From JADJLQ01 sp964405735 (GTDB lineage: Bacteria; Bacteroidota; Bacteroidia; Chitinophagales; Saprospiraceae), in assembly GCA_964405735.1 (NCBI GenBank), contig CAYOPD010000003.1:42007-106006 (forward strand): a stretch of 64,000 nucleotides of DNA, written 5' to 3'. Made by a program: the position numbers and the translations under genes. The notes under the pieces were generated by a model. That model made no database searches and was not told the origin of the DNA. It was given only the letters and a program-made list of their open reading frames with translations. This document shows positions 45,478 to 54,018 of the stretch, in pieces (within the stretch, counting starts at the first letter, position 1; each line of letters opens with the position of its first letter).

Positions 45478-46554
45478 ATGTTGACTGTTGGGATTATTTC
45501 AAGTAAAGGCGACCCCAGAATTGCACTAGTACCTGAAACGGTTGATAAATACCTCAAATTACCCTGTACCCTCCTCTTCGAGAAAGGCTGTGGACAGTCG
45601 GCATCTATTCCGGATGAAGCCTTTGGGGCCAAAGTCGTCTTTGAAACCCGGTCCCAGGTTATTTCTAAAGCCGATATACTGCTCAGTCCGCTGCCTCCGG
45701 AGCCGGAGGACCTCGCGCAAATCCGGCCCGGAACGGTCCTGGTATCCATGTTTGCCCCGTTCCAGAATGCCGGCATCGCAGAACCTCTGAAAGAAAAACA
45801 ACTCTCTGCCTATTCTCTGGATATGATTCCAAGGTCTACTTTGGCACAGGCCATGGATGTGCTGTCTTCGATGGCATCCATAGCCGGATATAAAGCGGTC
45901 CTCATGGCTGCCTCCCTCCTGCCCAGGTATTTCCCAATGCTGATGACGGCCAGCGGAACCATCAAACCGGCCAAGGCCCTTGTTCTGGGTGCTGGTGTGG
46001 CAGGATTGCAGGCTATTGCCACCGCAAAAAGGCTCGGCGCTGTGGTGGAGGTCTTTGATACCCGAAAGGCTGTAAAGGAAGAAGTTGAGAGCCTTGGAGC
46101 AAAATTTGTGGAAGTGGAGGGGGCAAGGGATGAAAAATCAGCCGGCGGTTATGCTGTCGAGCAAAGTGAAGAATTTTTGGCCAGGCAAAGGCAAATGGTA
46201 CAGGAAAGGGCTGCAAAATCCGATGTCATCATTTGCACCGCCCAGGTCAGAGGCCGAAAGGCACCAATCCTGATCACCGCTGATACGGTCGATAAAATGC
46301 GTCCGGGTTCCGTCATTGTAGACTTAGCTTCATCCACCGGAGGCAACTGCGAAGTCACCCGGGACAAACAAACCATCAACCATCACGGCGTTACGGTCAT
46401 CGGCAGCAGCCAGCTTGCGGATACGGTAGCCATTGACGCCAGTTTTCTACTGAGCAACAATTATCTGAACTTCCTCAAAATGCTGGTGAAAGAAGGAAAA
46501 ATAAACCACGATGCAGGCAATGAGATCCTTCGGTCATCCTGCATCACCTCATAA
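45478..46554 (+). CDS. pntAA: NAD(P)+ transhydrogenase alpha subunit, NAD-binding part
   Basis: 358 residues forming domain I of proton-translocating transhydrogenase, related to alanine dehydrogenase. The N-terminal subdomain has KGDPRIALVPETV; the NAD-binding Rossmann fold shows LGAGVAGLQAIATAKRLGAVVEVFD with the acidic residue near 183; GSVIVDLASSTGGN is near 280. The membrane part is a separate gene (pntAB), so this is the three-subunit form. The complex uses the proton gradient to reduce NADP+ with NADH. ATG at 45478; pntAB follows after 14 bases. Confidence 0.96.
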   Translation: MLTVGIISSKGDPRIALVPETVDKYLKLPCTLLFEKGCGQSASIPDEAFGAKVVFETRSQVISKADILLSPLPPEPEDLAQIRPGTVLVSMFAPFQNAGIAEPLKEKQLSAYSLDMIPRSTLAQAMDVLSSMASIAGYKAVLMAASLLPRYFPMLMTASGTIKPAKALVLGAGVAGLQAIATAKRLGAVVEVFDTRKAVKEEVESLGAKFVEVEGARDEKSAGGYAVEQSEEFLARQRQMVQERAAKSDVIICTAQVRGRKAPILITADTVDKMRPGSVIVDLASSTGGNCEVTRDKQTINHHGVTVIGSSQLADTVAIDASFLLSNNYLNFLKMLVKEGKINHDAGNEILRSSCITS

Positions 46555-46568
46555 TATTTAACTGACCT

Positions 46569-46874
46569 ATGTTAGACTGGATTCAAAGCCACCAACAGAT
46601 TATCTACATCGTATTGCTGATGGTCTTCCTCGGAATCGAAGTGATCGGCCGGGTGCCCAGCGTACTCCACACTCCGCTGATGAGCGGGGCCAACGCCATC
46701 CACGGAGTGGTCATCATCGGCGCTATCATCGTCATGGGAAAAGCGGAGCCGGACAATTACCTGGCCCTGGTCCTCGGTTTCCTTGCAGTGATCCTTGGAG
46801 CCCTGAACGTGGCTGGAGGATTTGTGGTTACCGACCGAATGCTCGAAATGTTTAAGCAAAAGAAATCGAAATAA
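46569..46874 (+). CDS. pntAB: NAD(P)+ transhydrogenase alpha subunit, membrane part
   Basis: 101 residues with three or four membrane segments; it contains LPSVLHTPLMSG-like (VPSVLHTPLMSGANAIHGVV), the conserved stretch of the domain II helices, and GGFVVTDRMLEMFK at the end. With the membrane half of PntB it forms the proton channel. The stop overlaps the pntB start by one base (TAATG), so translation is coupled. Confidence 0.95.
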   Translation: MLDWIQSHQQIIYIVLLMVFLGIEVIGRVPSVLHTPLMSGANAIHGVVIIGAIIVMGKAEPDNYLALVLGFLAVILGALNVAGGFVVTDRMLEMFKQKKSK

Positions 46875-48292
46875 TGGAGCTGAGTTTACTTACGATCATC
46901 TATCTTATTGCCTCCGTCACTTTTATTCTGGGGCTTAAAATGCTCTCCAGCCCGGCTTCAGCCCGGAGAGGCAACCTCATCGCCGCCACCGGCATGATCC
47001 TGGCGATCCTCGGCACTATCTTTTTCTACCGCGATGACCAGGGAAATCTTCTTCACAATTATGTCTGGATGTTCGGGGGCCTGGCTATAGGCACAAGCGC
47101 CGGATGGGTAGCCGCACGAAAAGTCAAAATGACCGCCATGCCCGAATTGGTGAGCTTATTCAATGGCATGGGAGGCGCCTGCGCAGCCCTGATCTCCCTG
47201 ATTGAATTCAACCACCTCAACCACACCTCCGGTGGGCTGTCTGCGGCAGATGGGGGCATTCTCCTCATTATTTTCCTGGGGCTCATCATCGGTTCAATTT
47301 CCTTTGCCGGAAGTATGGTAGCCTGGGGCAAGCTCAACGGCAGGATCAAGGATTTTTCGTTTAAAGGACAACATTGGATCAATTTTATCATCCTGGCATT
47401 GGTCGTTTTCCTGGTGGCCTTCATCCTGATGGCAAAACCGGAAACCAGCCAGATGCTTTTCTATGTCGTTTTGTTTTTGTCCCTGCTCTATGGGTTCTTT
47501 TTTGTCATGCCGATCGGAGGAGCCGATATGCCGGTGGTCATTTCCCTGCTCAATTCATTCACCGGAGTTGCCGCAGCTTCCGGAGGTTTTCTTTATGATA
47601 ACAAAGCCATGCTCACCGGCGGGATACTCGTCGGAGCGGCAGGTACCCTACTGACCATCCTGATGTGCAGAGCCATGAACCGTTCCATTTTTAATGTACT
47701 CCTTGGCAATTTCGGCGGGGGAGCGGCAGCCGCAAGCAGCGCAACGGCAGGGGGCGGCAAATCAGTGAAAGAAATCACGGCCAGCGACCTGGCCATCAAT
47801 CTCAATTATTCAAAATCCGTGGTGGTGGTTCCGGGGTACGGCCTGGCCGTAGCACAAGCCCAAAAGACGGTTAAAGAACTGGAAGATGTATTGGAGGCCA
47901 ATGGGGTGGAAGTGCGGTATGCCATTCACCCGGTTGCCGGCCGGATGCCCGGACATATGAATGTTTTGCTCGCCGAGGCCAATGTGCCATATCCTAAACT
48001 GGTAGACCTGGAAGAAGCCAACGAAATGCTGGCTCATGCGGACGTTGTCCTGGTCCTCGGTGCAAACGATGTAGTCAATCCAGCTGCAAAAGATGATCCA
48101 ACCAGCCCTATTTATGGGATGCCGGTCCTGGAAGTCTGGAATGCCAAACTGGTGGTTGTGGTGAAAAGGTCAATGGGCGCCGGATACGCCGGGATCGAAA
48201 ATCCGCTATTTTTCCATGACCGGACCAAAATGTTGTTTGGCGATGCCAAAAAAGTGCTTCAGGACCTCATCAATGAAGTAAAAGCACTGTAA
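46874..48292 (+). CDS. pntB: NAD(P)+ transhydrogenase beta subunit
   Basis: 472 residues: about nine membrane segments (1-265) followed by the NADP-binding domain III (about 290-472), with VVPGYGLAVAQAQ near 315, HPVAGRMPGHMNVLLAEA near 348 and GANDVVNPAAKDDP near 396. It completes the pntAA-pntAB-pntB operon. Domain III swings the nicotinamide between open and closed states as protons pass. A structured AT-rich gap of about 300 bases follows, with a possible terminator. Confidence 0.96.
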   Translation: MELSLLTIIYLIASVTFILGLKMLSSPASARRGNLIAATGMILAILGTIFFYRDDQGNLLHNYVWMFGGLAIGTSAGWVAARKVKMTAMPELVSLFNGMGGACAALISLIEFNHLNHTSGGLSAADGGILLIIFLGLIIGSISFAGSMVAWGKLNGRIKDFSFKGQHWINFIILALVVFLVAFILMAKPETSQMLFYVVLFLSLLYGFFFVMPIGGADMPVVISLLNSFTGVAAASGGFLYDNKAMLTGGILVGAAGTLLTILMCRAMNRSIFNVLLGNFGGGAAAASSATAGGGKSVKEITASDLAINLNYSKSVVVVPGYGLAVAQAQKTVKELEDVLEANGVEVRYAIHPVAGRMPGHMNVLLAEANVPYPKLVDLEEANEMLAHADVVLVLGANDVVNPAAKDDPTSPIYGMPVLEVWNAKLVVVVKRSMGAGYAGIENPLFFHDRTKMLFGDAKKVLQDLINEVKAL

Positions 48293-48347
48293 GGCTGACA
48301 GGAAAACCTGACCTTTAGAATAATAAAGGAAATCTGAAATTTGATCG

Positions 48348-48438
48348 TTTTTGATCAAAAAAAGTCAAAAAACTATTATTAAAATCAAAAATTAATAAAA
48401 AAACGGAAAAAAGAGAATTTTATTCTAATACTTTCCGT
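48348..48438. repeat. Palindrome and inverted repeat behind pntB
   Basis: Two elements lie in the 297-base gap after pntB. TTTTTGATCAAAAA (48348-48361) is a perfect 14-base palindrome, preceded by a second TTGATC. Then ACGGAAA (48403-48409) and TTTCCGT (48432-48438) pair around an inner pair AGAAT/ATTCT. Either could be a protein-binding site or a folded RNA. No gene is seen here. Confidence 0.5.
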
Positions 48439-48458
48439 TAGTAATAAAGTGAGAGAGC

Positions 48459-48540
48459 ACAGCCCCTGTTGTTTTTTTACAATTTGAGTATCTCAGGAGT
48501 ATTTTTTCTCTTTTTCCTTTTATTTCAGGGGCTGTTTTTT
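48459..48540 (+). terminator. Possible long-loop terminator or small RNA end behind pntB
   Basis: ACAGCCCCTG (48459-48468) and CAGGGGCTGT (48526-48535) are perfect complements, 57 bases apart, and the second arm is followed by TTTTTT. The first arm is itself followed by a T-run. Ordinary terminators have much shorter loops, so this may be the 3' end of a small RNA or a terminator with an inner structure. It is 167 bases past the pntB stop. Confidence 0.4.
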
Positions 48541-48589
48541 ATTCTAACGTCTTCATTCCTCTCAATGCTGCTCAAAGCAGGGAAGTATT

Positions 48590-49040
48590 TTATTTTTTTA
48601 TATCAATGATTCTATACTGTCCACTATAGTCATATTTCAAATTCCCATATTTTTTTGTCTTGAGGCGGGCATGGAAGTTTAATTCCAGTCCGGACATAGC
48701 CAGTTTCGCCTTGCCCTTGATGACCGGCAATTCCATCCTTTCCTGATTTACCAGGCCAAGCATATCCCTTAGCCCAAATTCACTGAACGGTTTTTTCCTG
48801 ATGCGGTAATTCCCCTGGATAAAAGGTTTCCCGTGGCTGGTTTTGACCAGGACCCACAATACCCGGTTATTATTCATCGCGTCATGAAAAGGTGATTTCC
48901 CACCGGTCGATTCCCTTTCCAACAGATTTATGAATGACTGTGGCTGAACCGATACCTGGAGTTGTGTTCAACTCTGGCTGGCTTTGCAGCGGATGGACTG
49001 CCAGGCAGGCCACCATGAAGATCAGGAAGATCCAAATCAC
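48590..49040 (-). pseudogene. Small exported protein gene broken by an apparent +1 frameshift
   Basis: Two adjoining frames on the minus strand read as one protein. The upstream part, from GTG 49040, begins as a signal peptide (VIWIFLIFMVACLAVHPLQS) and runs to IDRWEITFS before a TGA. The downstream part continues in the next frame as FHDAMNNNRVLWVLVKTSHG to the stop at 48590. Removing one T from the run TTTT (48887-48890) joins them as WEITF-HDAMNNN, about 149 residues in all. The downstream half alone would start at a TTG in the middle of the protein and lack the signal. I do not recognise the family. It could be a recent mutation, a homopolymer sequencing error or a ribosomal shift. It sits upstream of no partner in tight spacing. 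Confidence 0.5.
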
Positions 49041-49156
49041 CTTTTCAGGTCTTGTACCCCGCCTGGACGTTGAATCGATACCAAACCGACGCCGCGGTCA
49101 CCGGAATTTGACCCGGTTTAATAAATAAACCAACCTTCGGCGCAGGAACAAAATCC

Positions 49157-49861
49157 TCAGTTAATAAAAAACATGGAATCGGGAATATCCACATTGAATT
49201 TCAACTCAGTCACTTTCATTTCCATCTGGAACTGACCGTTATTCAGCTGCATGATATGTGCAAAGAGGATGCCGTCCACCGGTTTATAGTCTTTGAGATC
49301 GATCACCGTTTCAACCTTAGTACCCTGAAATTCACCGGTCGTCGCCATCCTGGCGAGCAAGCCGGTCGCCGCATTAAAAAACATTTTGGAGACGGTGCCA
49401 TCGGCATCCGTGGCCAGTATTTTGTGGCACTCCTGGCCTTCGATCTTCTCCATACCGTCGTGTTTGAGGGTTACTTCTCCGTTAACCATGGTTAGTTGGG
49501 GGAAGATTTTGCCCTGGTTGGCGATTTGTTTTATCATTTTTTCATCGTCAATAGTCTGGTTTCCCTGCATTCCGCCAACAAAAGCACGGGTTCCGTCGTA
49601 TTTCTGTTCGAACATGACATTGCCCTGCATGGAGGATTTCATATAAAACTTCCCATCCTTATACCAGGCTTCCGACTCGGAGATGCCGAAGGGCATATTG
49701 ATTTCCATTTTCCGCGTCATGCTTTTGACCGCGGAAAGCTTTTCTTTCCCTCCGCTGAGCTCGATGCTTTTCTGGATAATTTCGATGGCTTTGGCATCGG
49801 ATTGGCCCAGGACCGGAAGGGCCAGCAGCAGAAGCAGAAATGAGGTTATATTATTTTTCAT
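49157..49861 (-). CDS. LolA-like periplasmic protein
   Basis: 234 residues with a signal peptide (MKNNITSFLLLLLALPVLGQ). The body looks like the LolA/LppX half-barrel: IIQKSIELSGGKEKLSAVKS at the start, then alternating strands with KYDGTRAFVGGMQGNQT, TVSKMFFNAATGLLARM and DYKPVDGILFAHIMQ. Such domains carry lipids or lipoproteins, and similar ones occur as extra domains on M16 peptidases of Bacteroidota. It is the paralogue of the next upstream gene, 17 bases away, with the same order of motifs; this copy has no lipobox and would be soluble in the periplasm. The exact role is unknown. Confidence 0.7.
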   Translation of the reverse strand: MKNNITSFLLLLLALPVLGQSDAKAIEIIQKSIELSGGKEKLSAVKSMTRKMEINMPFGISESEAWYKDGKFYMKSSMQGNVMFEQKYDGTRAFVGGMQGNQTIDDEKMIKQIANQGKIFPQLTMVNGEVTLKHDGMEKIEGQECHKILATDADGTVSKMFFNAATGLLARMATTGEFQGTKVETVIDLKDYKPVDGILFAHIMQLNNGQFQMEMKVTELKFNVDIPDSMFFIN

Positions 49862-49878
49862 GTATGGTAAATTAAAGA

Positions 49879-50664
49879 TTAGTTGATTTTAAATAACATA
49901 TCGGGCAGGTCGCTGTTGATCATCAGGGATGTGATCTTCATATCCAGGGGAAAAGGAACGGCCCCTCCGGACATTTTTATCTGGTGCGGAAACTTAACCC
50001 CATTTACTTCCTTATAGTCACTGAAATCCATGGTCTGGGTTGATTTTTGCCCCATGGCATCCGAGGTGGCAATCGTTCTCATCAGGAGGTGGGATGAAGC
50101 ATCGAAATACTGGGTAGATTCATTTTTATCCTCATCCGTGACCGTGATTTTGTGAACGGTCTTGCCGTCCAATTCTTCGGATCCAAGGTATTTTTTCAGG
50201 GATTTGTCGGAAGTCAGTTGATCAAGTTCATCAAACATACGGGCCTGCCTGCGTACGCCTTTAATGGTTTTTTCATCGGTGATGGTCTGATTGCCACCCA
50301 TGCCTGAAACCTGCAGGGTAGTACCGTCAAATTTTTGTTCCATTACCGTGGATCCTGCCATTTCGGTTTTCATGGCCATTTTCCCTTCTTTGATAAACTG
50401 GGTAATCAGGATATCACCCATCCCGGTGGCGGCGGACATTTTCATCATGACAGAATTCACTGCCTTGAGCTTCTCACTGCCTCCAATGGCGTTTATATAG
50501 TTTTTCAGAACCTCAATGGCTTTCTTATCCGATTCATTGGCATTTGCCATAGCAGGCGTTTCACTCACCGCCACGGGGGCCTGAACAGCAGTTGCGCTCT
50601 TTTTAGAACAGGATGAAACCGTAAATGAAATGATGAAGAGGAATAAATAAATTGTTTTTTTCAT
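49879..50664 (-). CDS. LolA-like lipoprotein, paralogue of its neighbour
   Basis: 261 residues. The N terminus (MKKTIYLFLFIISFTVSSCSKK) is a lipoprotein signal with Cys19 as the lipidated residue, so the protein is membrane-anchored. The rest parallels the next gene: VLKNYINAIGGSEKLKAVNS, KFDGTTLQVSGMGGNQTI, ESTQYFDASSHLLMRT, DYKEVNGVKFPHQIKM and an end like LPDMLFKIN. The pair (one anchored, one free) in one transcript suggests a shared substrate path across the periplasm. That is an inference. No promoter of the standard type is clear upstream. Confidence 0.7.
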   Translation of the reverse strand: MKKTIYLFLFIISFTVSSCSKKSATAVQAPVAVSETPAMANANESDKKAIEVLKNYINAIGGSEKLKAVNSVMMKMSAATGMGDILITQFIKEGKMAMKTEMAGSTVMEQKFDGTTLQVSGMGGNQTITDEKTIKGVRRQARMFDELDQLTSDKSLKKYLGSEELDGKTVHKITVTDEDKNESTQYFDASSHLLMRTIATSDAMGQKSTQTMDFSDYKEVNGVKFPHQIKMSGGAVPFPLDMKITSLMINSDLPDMLFKIN

Positions 50665-50756
50665 TTTTTGAATATTGGATTAATGGGTATGAGAATAAAA
50701 AAGTGAGTTCGCGGATAGAATTTATCTAACAAAATCAGCGCTTTCAAAATTCGAAA

Positions 50757-51590
50757 TTAACCGATTTTTTTTAAAATATGAGGCCACATGGAGGACTGCA
50801 TCAGCATAGCCTGTTCGCGGGCAGCCTGTGCAAAATCCGGTCCGTCCGAGGCATAAAGGATGCTTCGTGAGGCATTGATCAGGATGTCGCCATCGGGAGT
50901 CAGTGCCTGTTCCATCACCTGGTCAAGGTCCCCCCCCTGTGCACCAACACCGGGAATAAGAAGGAAATATCCGGGCAACTGATTTCTCACAGCCTCCAAC
51001 TGCCCGATTCGGGTGGCTCCCGCTACATACATGAGTTGATCGGGACTCCCCCACTGACTGGATACCTGAATGACTTCTTCAAACAGTCGCCTGCCTGAAG
51101 CCATGGTTTGAAGCTGAAAGTCACCCGCGCCGGCATTGCTTGTGAGCGCGAGCAGGATGGCCCAGCGTCCCGGTCGCGACAAAAAGGGTAAAACCGAATC
51201 TCTTCCCATGTAGGGTGAAACGGTCACCGCATCGGCATCCAGTTGTTCAAAACAAGCCCGGGCATAAAGTTCTCCGGTATTCCCGATATCTCCCCGTTTG
51301 GCATCCAGGATGACAAACCGCTTATTGTTTTTGATATAAGTTATGGTATCGGCCATGGCCTTCCAGCCGGTCAGCCCCATGGCCTCATAAAAAGCGGCAT
51401 TGACCTTATAAGCAACCGCAAGATCTACCGTTACGTCGACGATGGTTTTATTAAAATCGAAGACTTTATCCGGGCCGGTTAACGAAGGAGGAATTTTGGT
51501 TTCGTCGGTATCCAGGCCGACACAAAGACAGGATTGAAGATCCCGGATAGCCTTATTGAGGGTTTTCCTATCCCAGAATGGGGTATTCAT
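50757..51590 (-). CDS. pyrF: Orotidine-5'-phosphate decarboxylase
   Basis: 277 residues from the ATG at 51590 (MNTPFWDRKTLN). It decarboxylates OMP to UMP, the last step of pyrimidine synthesis. The catalytic charged group is DAKRGDIGNTG near residue 86, with VGLDTDETKIP near the start and LIPGVGAQGGD near 219 for phosphate binding. The length and DAKRGDIGNTG form belong to the longer type 2 family found in Bacteroidota and actinobacteria. It overlaps the nfu stop by ATGA. Confidence 0.95.
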   Translation of the reverse strand: MNTPFWDRKTLNKAIRDLQSCLCVGLDTDETKIPPSLTGPDKVFDFNKTIVDVTVDLAVAYKVNAAFYEAMGLTGWKAMADTITYIKNNKRFVILDAKRGDIGNTGELYARACFEQLDADAVTVSPYMGRDSVLPFLSRPGRWAILLALTSNAGAGDFQLQTMASGRRLFEEVIQVSSQWGSPDQLMYVAGATRIGQLEAVRNQLPGYFLLIPGVGAQGGDLDQVMEQALTPDGDILINASRSILYASDGPDFAQAAREQAMLMQSSMWPHILKKIG

Positions 51591-51844
51591 CAAGGGACGG
51601 CGATTACGGCATTCACTTCCGGAAATTTTGATTTAATGGCCTGTTCAATCCCGGCCCGGAGTGTAAACGCTGACATGGAACAGGATTGGCAATTACCGAG
51701 CCATTTAATTTTGACCGTCAGATCATCTGTGAAATCGATGACCTCCACATCTCCCCCATCCACAGCCAGGTGAGGCCTCAATTCATTCAAAGCCTGGTCT
51801 ATTTCCTGAATTTTTTTTTCTTTGCTTTTCCGGGTCATGATCAT
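51590..51844 (-). CDS. NifU C-terminal domain Fe-S scaffold protein
   Basis: 84 residues from the ATG at 51844 (a second ATG follows at 51838). The NifU-like domain has LRPHLAVDGGDVEVIDF and the paired cysteines CQSC (NCQSCSMSAFTLRAGIEQAI), which hold a 4Fe-4S cluster between two subunits before transfer to target proteins. The mrp gene just upstream encodes a related Fe-S carrier, so the two likely act together; pyrF overlaps downstream. Confidence 0.9.
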   Translation of the reverse strand: MIMTRKSKEKKIQEIDQALNELRPHLAVDGGDVEVIDFTDDLTVKIKWLGNCQSCSMSAFTLRAGIEQAIKSKFPEVNAVIAVP

Positions 51845-51886
51845 TTTCACAACCAAAATTACGGTAAAAACCCCAATGGCCGGGCT

Positions 51887-52972
51887 TCAATTGTTCATCC
51901 GGACCTTTTCCGTAGGTGGCATCGTTTCGTTACGGAATTGCAGGCTTGCAAAGGCCTGGCGGGCCAATTGTTCAAATACGGCCTGAGTTTCCGGGTGGTT
52001 CAATATGGCCGGCTTGCCTTCATCCCCGGAAGAACGCACGGACATAAACAGGGGGATCTGCCCCAACAACTGGGTCTGGAAGTGCCCGGCAAGCTGGCTG
52101 CCTCCTCCCCTTCCGAAAATTTCATATCTATTTTCGGGAAGTTCTTCCGGTGTGAACCAGGACATGTTTTCAACGATGCCAAGAATCGGAACTTCAATGC
52201 CCTGCATCCGGAACATGTTGGCCGCCTTAATGGCGTCCGCAACCGCCACCTGCTGGGGTGTGGTCACAATGATCGCCCCGGTGACCGGTACCGTCTGTAC
52301 CAGGGTGAGTTGTATATCGCCGGTTCCCGGCGGCAGGTCGATGACCAGGACATCGAGGTCAGGCCAAAGGCAATCCTCCAGAAACTGCTTCATGATGCCT
52401 GCCAGCCTCGGCCCTCGAAGAACCACCGCTTGTTCTGGTTCAACGACAAAACCTATGGACATCACAGGAAGCCCATAGGCCTCAAGCGGGACGATTTTCG
52501 ATACCCCATACACCTGCCTCACCTGGGGCCTTTTTCCCTTGAGGCCAAGCATGATCGGAATGCTCGGCCCATAAAGATCGGCATCCAGGAGGCCGACTTT
52601 CAGACCGAGGTTTTTCAGGCCCAGGGCCAGATTGACGCTTATGGTGGATTTGCCGACTCCGCCCTTACCGGAAGCCACGGCAATGATGTTTTTGATCTGG
52701 GGCAGGTTGGAGCTTTTTTTCTCCCCGGCTCCGGGATTGCCAAAATGAAGGTCGACCTCATAACCGGGAGCGCGTTCCAGGAGACTTTGGGTAATGGCCT
52801 CATGGAGTTCTGATTTGATCCGGCTCTCCAGTTTCGGGGGGAATGAAAATACAATCCCGATCCGCTTGTCTTCAATTTGAATATTCTGTATCCGGTTGGC
52901 CAGAACCAGGTTTTGTCCGGTGAGCGGGTCGATGATGGTGCCCAGAAATTGCAACAATGCTTCCCTCGTCAT
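51887..52972 (-). CDS. Mrp/ApbC-family Fe-S cluster carrier ATPase
   Basis: 361 residues: an N-terminal MIP18/DUF59 domain (about 1-90) and a deviant Walker P-loop ATPase with GKGGVGKSTISVNLA near residue 105, LLDADLYGPSIPIMLG near 131 and DVLVIDLPPGTGDIQLT near 208. The C-terminal CxxC of E. coli-type Mrp is absent; the position reads ENMSWFTPEELPENRYEIFG, a form I associate with Bacteroidota. It carries 4Fe-4S clusters to apoproteins. nfu follows after 42 bases, which supports the role. Confidence 0.92.
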   Translation of the reverse strand: MTREALLQFLGTIIDPLTGQNLVLANRIQNIQIEDKRIGIVFSFPPKLESRIKSELHEAITQSLLERAPGYEVDLHFGNPGAGEKKSSNLPQIKNIIAVASGKGGVGKSTISVNLALGLKNLGLKVGLLDADLYGPSIPIMLGLKGKRPQVRQVYGVSKIVPLEAYGLPVMSIGFVVEPEQAVVLRGPRLAGIMKQFLEDCLWPDLDVLVIDLPPGTGDIQLTLVQTVPVTGAIIVTTPQQVAVADAIKAANMFRMQGIEVPILGIVENMSWFTPEELPENRYEIFGRGGGSQLAGHFQTQLLGQIPLFMSVRSSGDEGKPAILNHPETQAVFEQLARQAFASLQFRNETMPPTEKVRMNN

Positions 52973-53073
52973 AGGGCAATATTAAGGTTTAAAAAACACT
53001 TTCAGGCAGATCGGCCAATGTGATGAATATTTCGGATTTTTACCATTCTAAAACGCATTCCGGTTAATAACAC

Positions 53074-54018
53074 ATGGAAGTACATTTTGGTTTGGATGAT
53101 ATCCCATTGCTGCAACATTCCGTGATTACGGTGGGATCCTTTGACGGAGTGCACTCCGGGCACCGGAAGATCATCGAAGGCCTCCTGACTAGTGCCAAAG
53201 CCTTTGATACACAAAGTGTACTGATCACTTTTCATCCACATCCCCGTCTTGTCCTCAACCGCTTTGACCAAAGCCTCAGAATGCTCAATACCCTGGATGA
53301 AAAAATCGAAATTTTCAAATCCCTGGGCATTGACCATGTCGTGGTTGTGCCGTTCACCCCCGAATTTGCATCCCAGTCACCCAAGGATTACATCGAAGAT
53401 TTCTTAATCCGATATTTCAAGCCCAAAGCGGTGGTCATCGGTTATGACCACCAGTTTGGCAAAGGCAGGGAGGGTACACGGGAGATCCTTTTCAGCTTGC
53501 ATGAACAATATCAATATGCAGTCATTGAAATCCCCGCTCACCAGATCGATGGGATTACCATCTCCTCCACCAAAATCAGGCATGCTTTGGCCGAAGGCCA
53601 GTTTGAACTTGTGCGAAAATATCTTGGGTATCCCTATCCCGTTTCCGGGAGGGTGGTTCCGGGAGACCAGCTGGGAAGAAAACTGGGGTTTCCCACGGCC
53701 AATCTCATGATCAACGATACCACGAAGTTTATCCCCCATCACGGCGTTTATGCCGTAAAGATAAAATGGAAGAACCAGGACAAACCTGGCATGATGTATA
53801 TCGGAAGGCGGCCGACCATGCACGAAAGTGGCCGGTTGCAGATCGAGGTCAATGTTTTTGATTTTGAAGGGGAGATGTACGGGGAACAGGTTTGGGTCGA
53901 CGTTCTAAAATTTATACGAAACGATATGCAGTTTGAAGACCCGGAATCCCTCAGGGAACAAATCATCCGGGACCAGCAGGAGATCAGGGCGTTTTTTCAA
54001 CAAGAAACCCAGGCCTGA
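53074..54018 (+). CDS. ribF: Bifunctional riboflavin kinase / FAD synthetase
   Basis: 314 residues. The N-terminal FAD synthetase domain has VGSFDGVHSGHRKII near residue 23 and GYDHQFGKGREG near 124; the C-terminal riboflavin kinase domain has GRKLGFPTANL near 206 and the beta barrel that follows. It turns riboflavin into FMN and then FAD. The stop TGA overlaps the glycosyltransferase ATG by one base. No FMN riboswitch is visible in the 101-base gap upstream. Confidence 0.96.
   Translation: MEVHFGLDDIPLLQHSVITVGSFDGVHSGHRKIIEGLLTSAKAFDTQSVLITFHPHPRLVLNRFDQSLRMLNTLDEKIEIFKSLGIDHVVVVPFTPEFASQSPKDYIEDFLIRYFKPKAVVIGYDHQFGKGREGTREILFSLHEQYQYAVIEIPAHQIDGITISSTKIRHALAEGQFELVRKYLGYPYPVSGRVVPGDQLGRKLGFPTANLMINDTTKFIPHHGVYAVKIKWKNQDKPGMMYIGRRPTMHESGRLQIEVNVFDFEGEMYGEQVWVDVLKFIRNDMQFEDPESLREQIIRDQQEIRAFFQQETQA

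Noticed and set aside
48934..49128. Plus-strand frame of 64 codons
   Set aside because: It is the shadow of the signal-peptide part of the frameshifted small gene and has no family resemblance.
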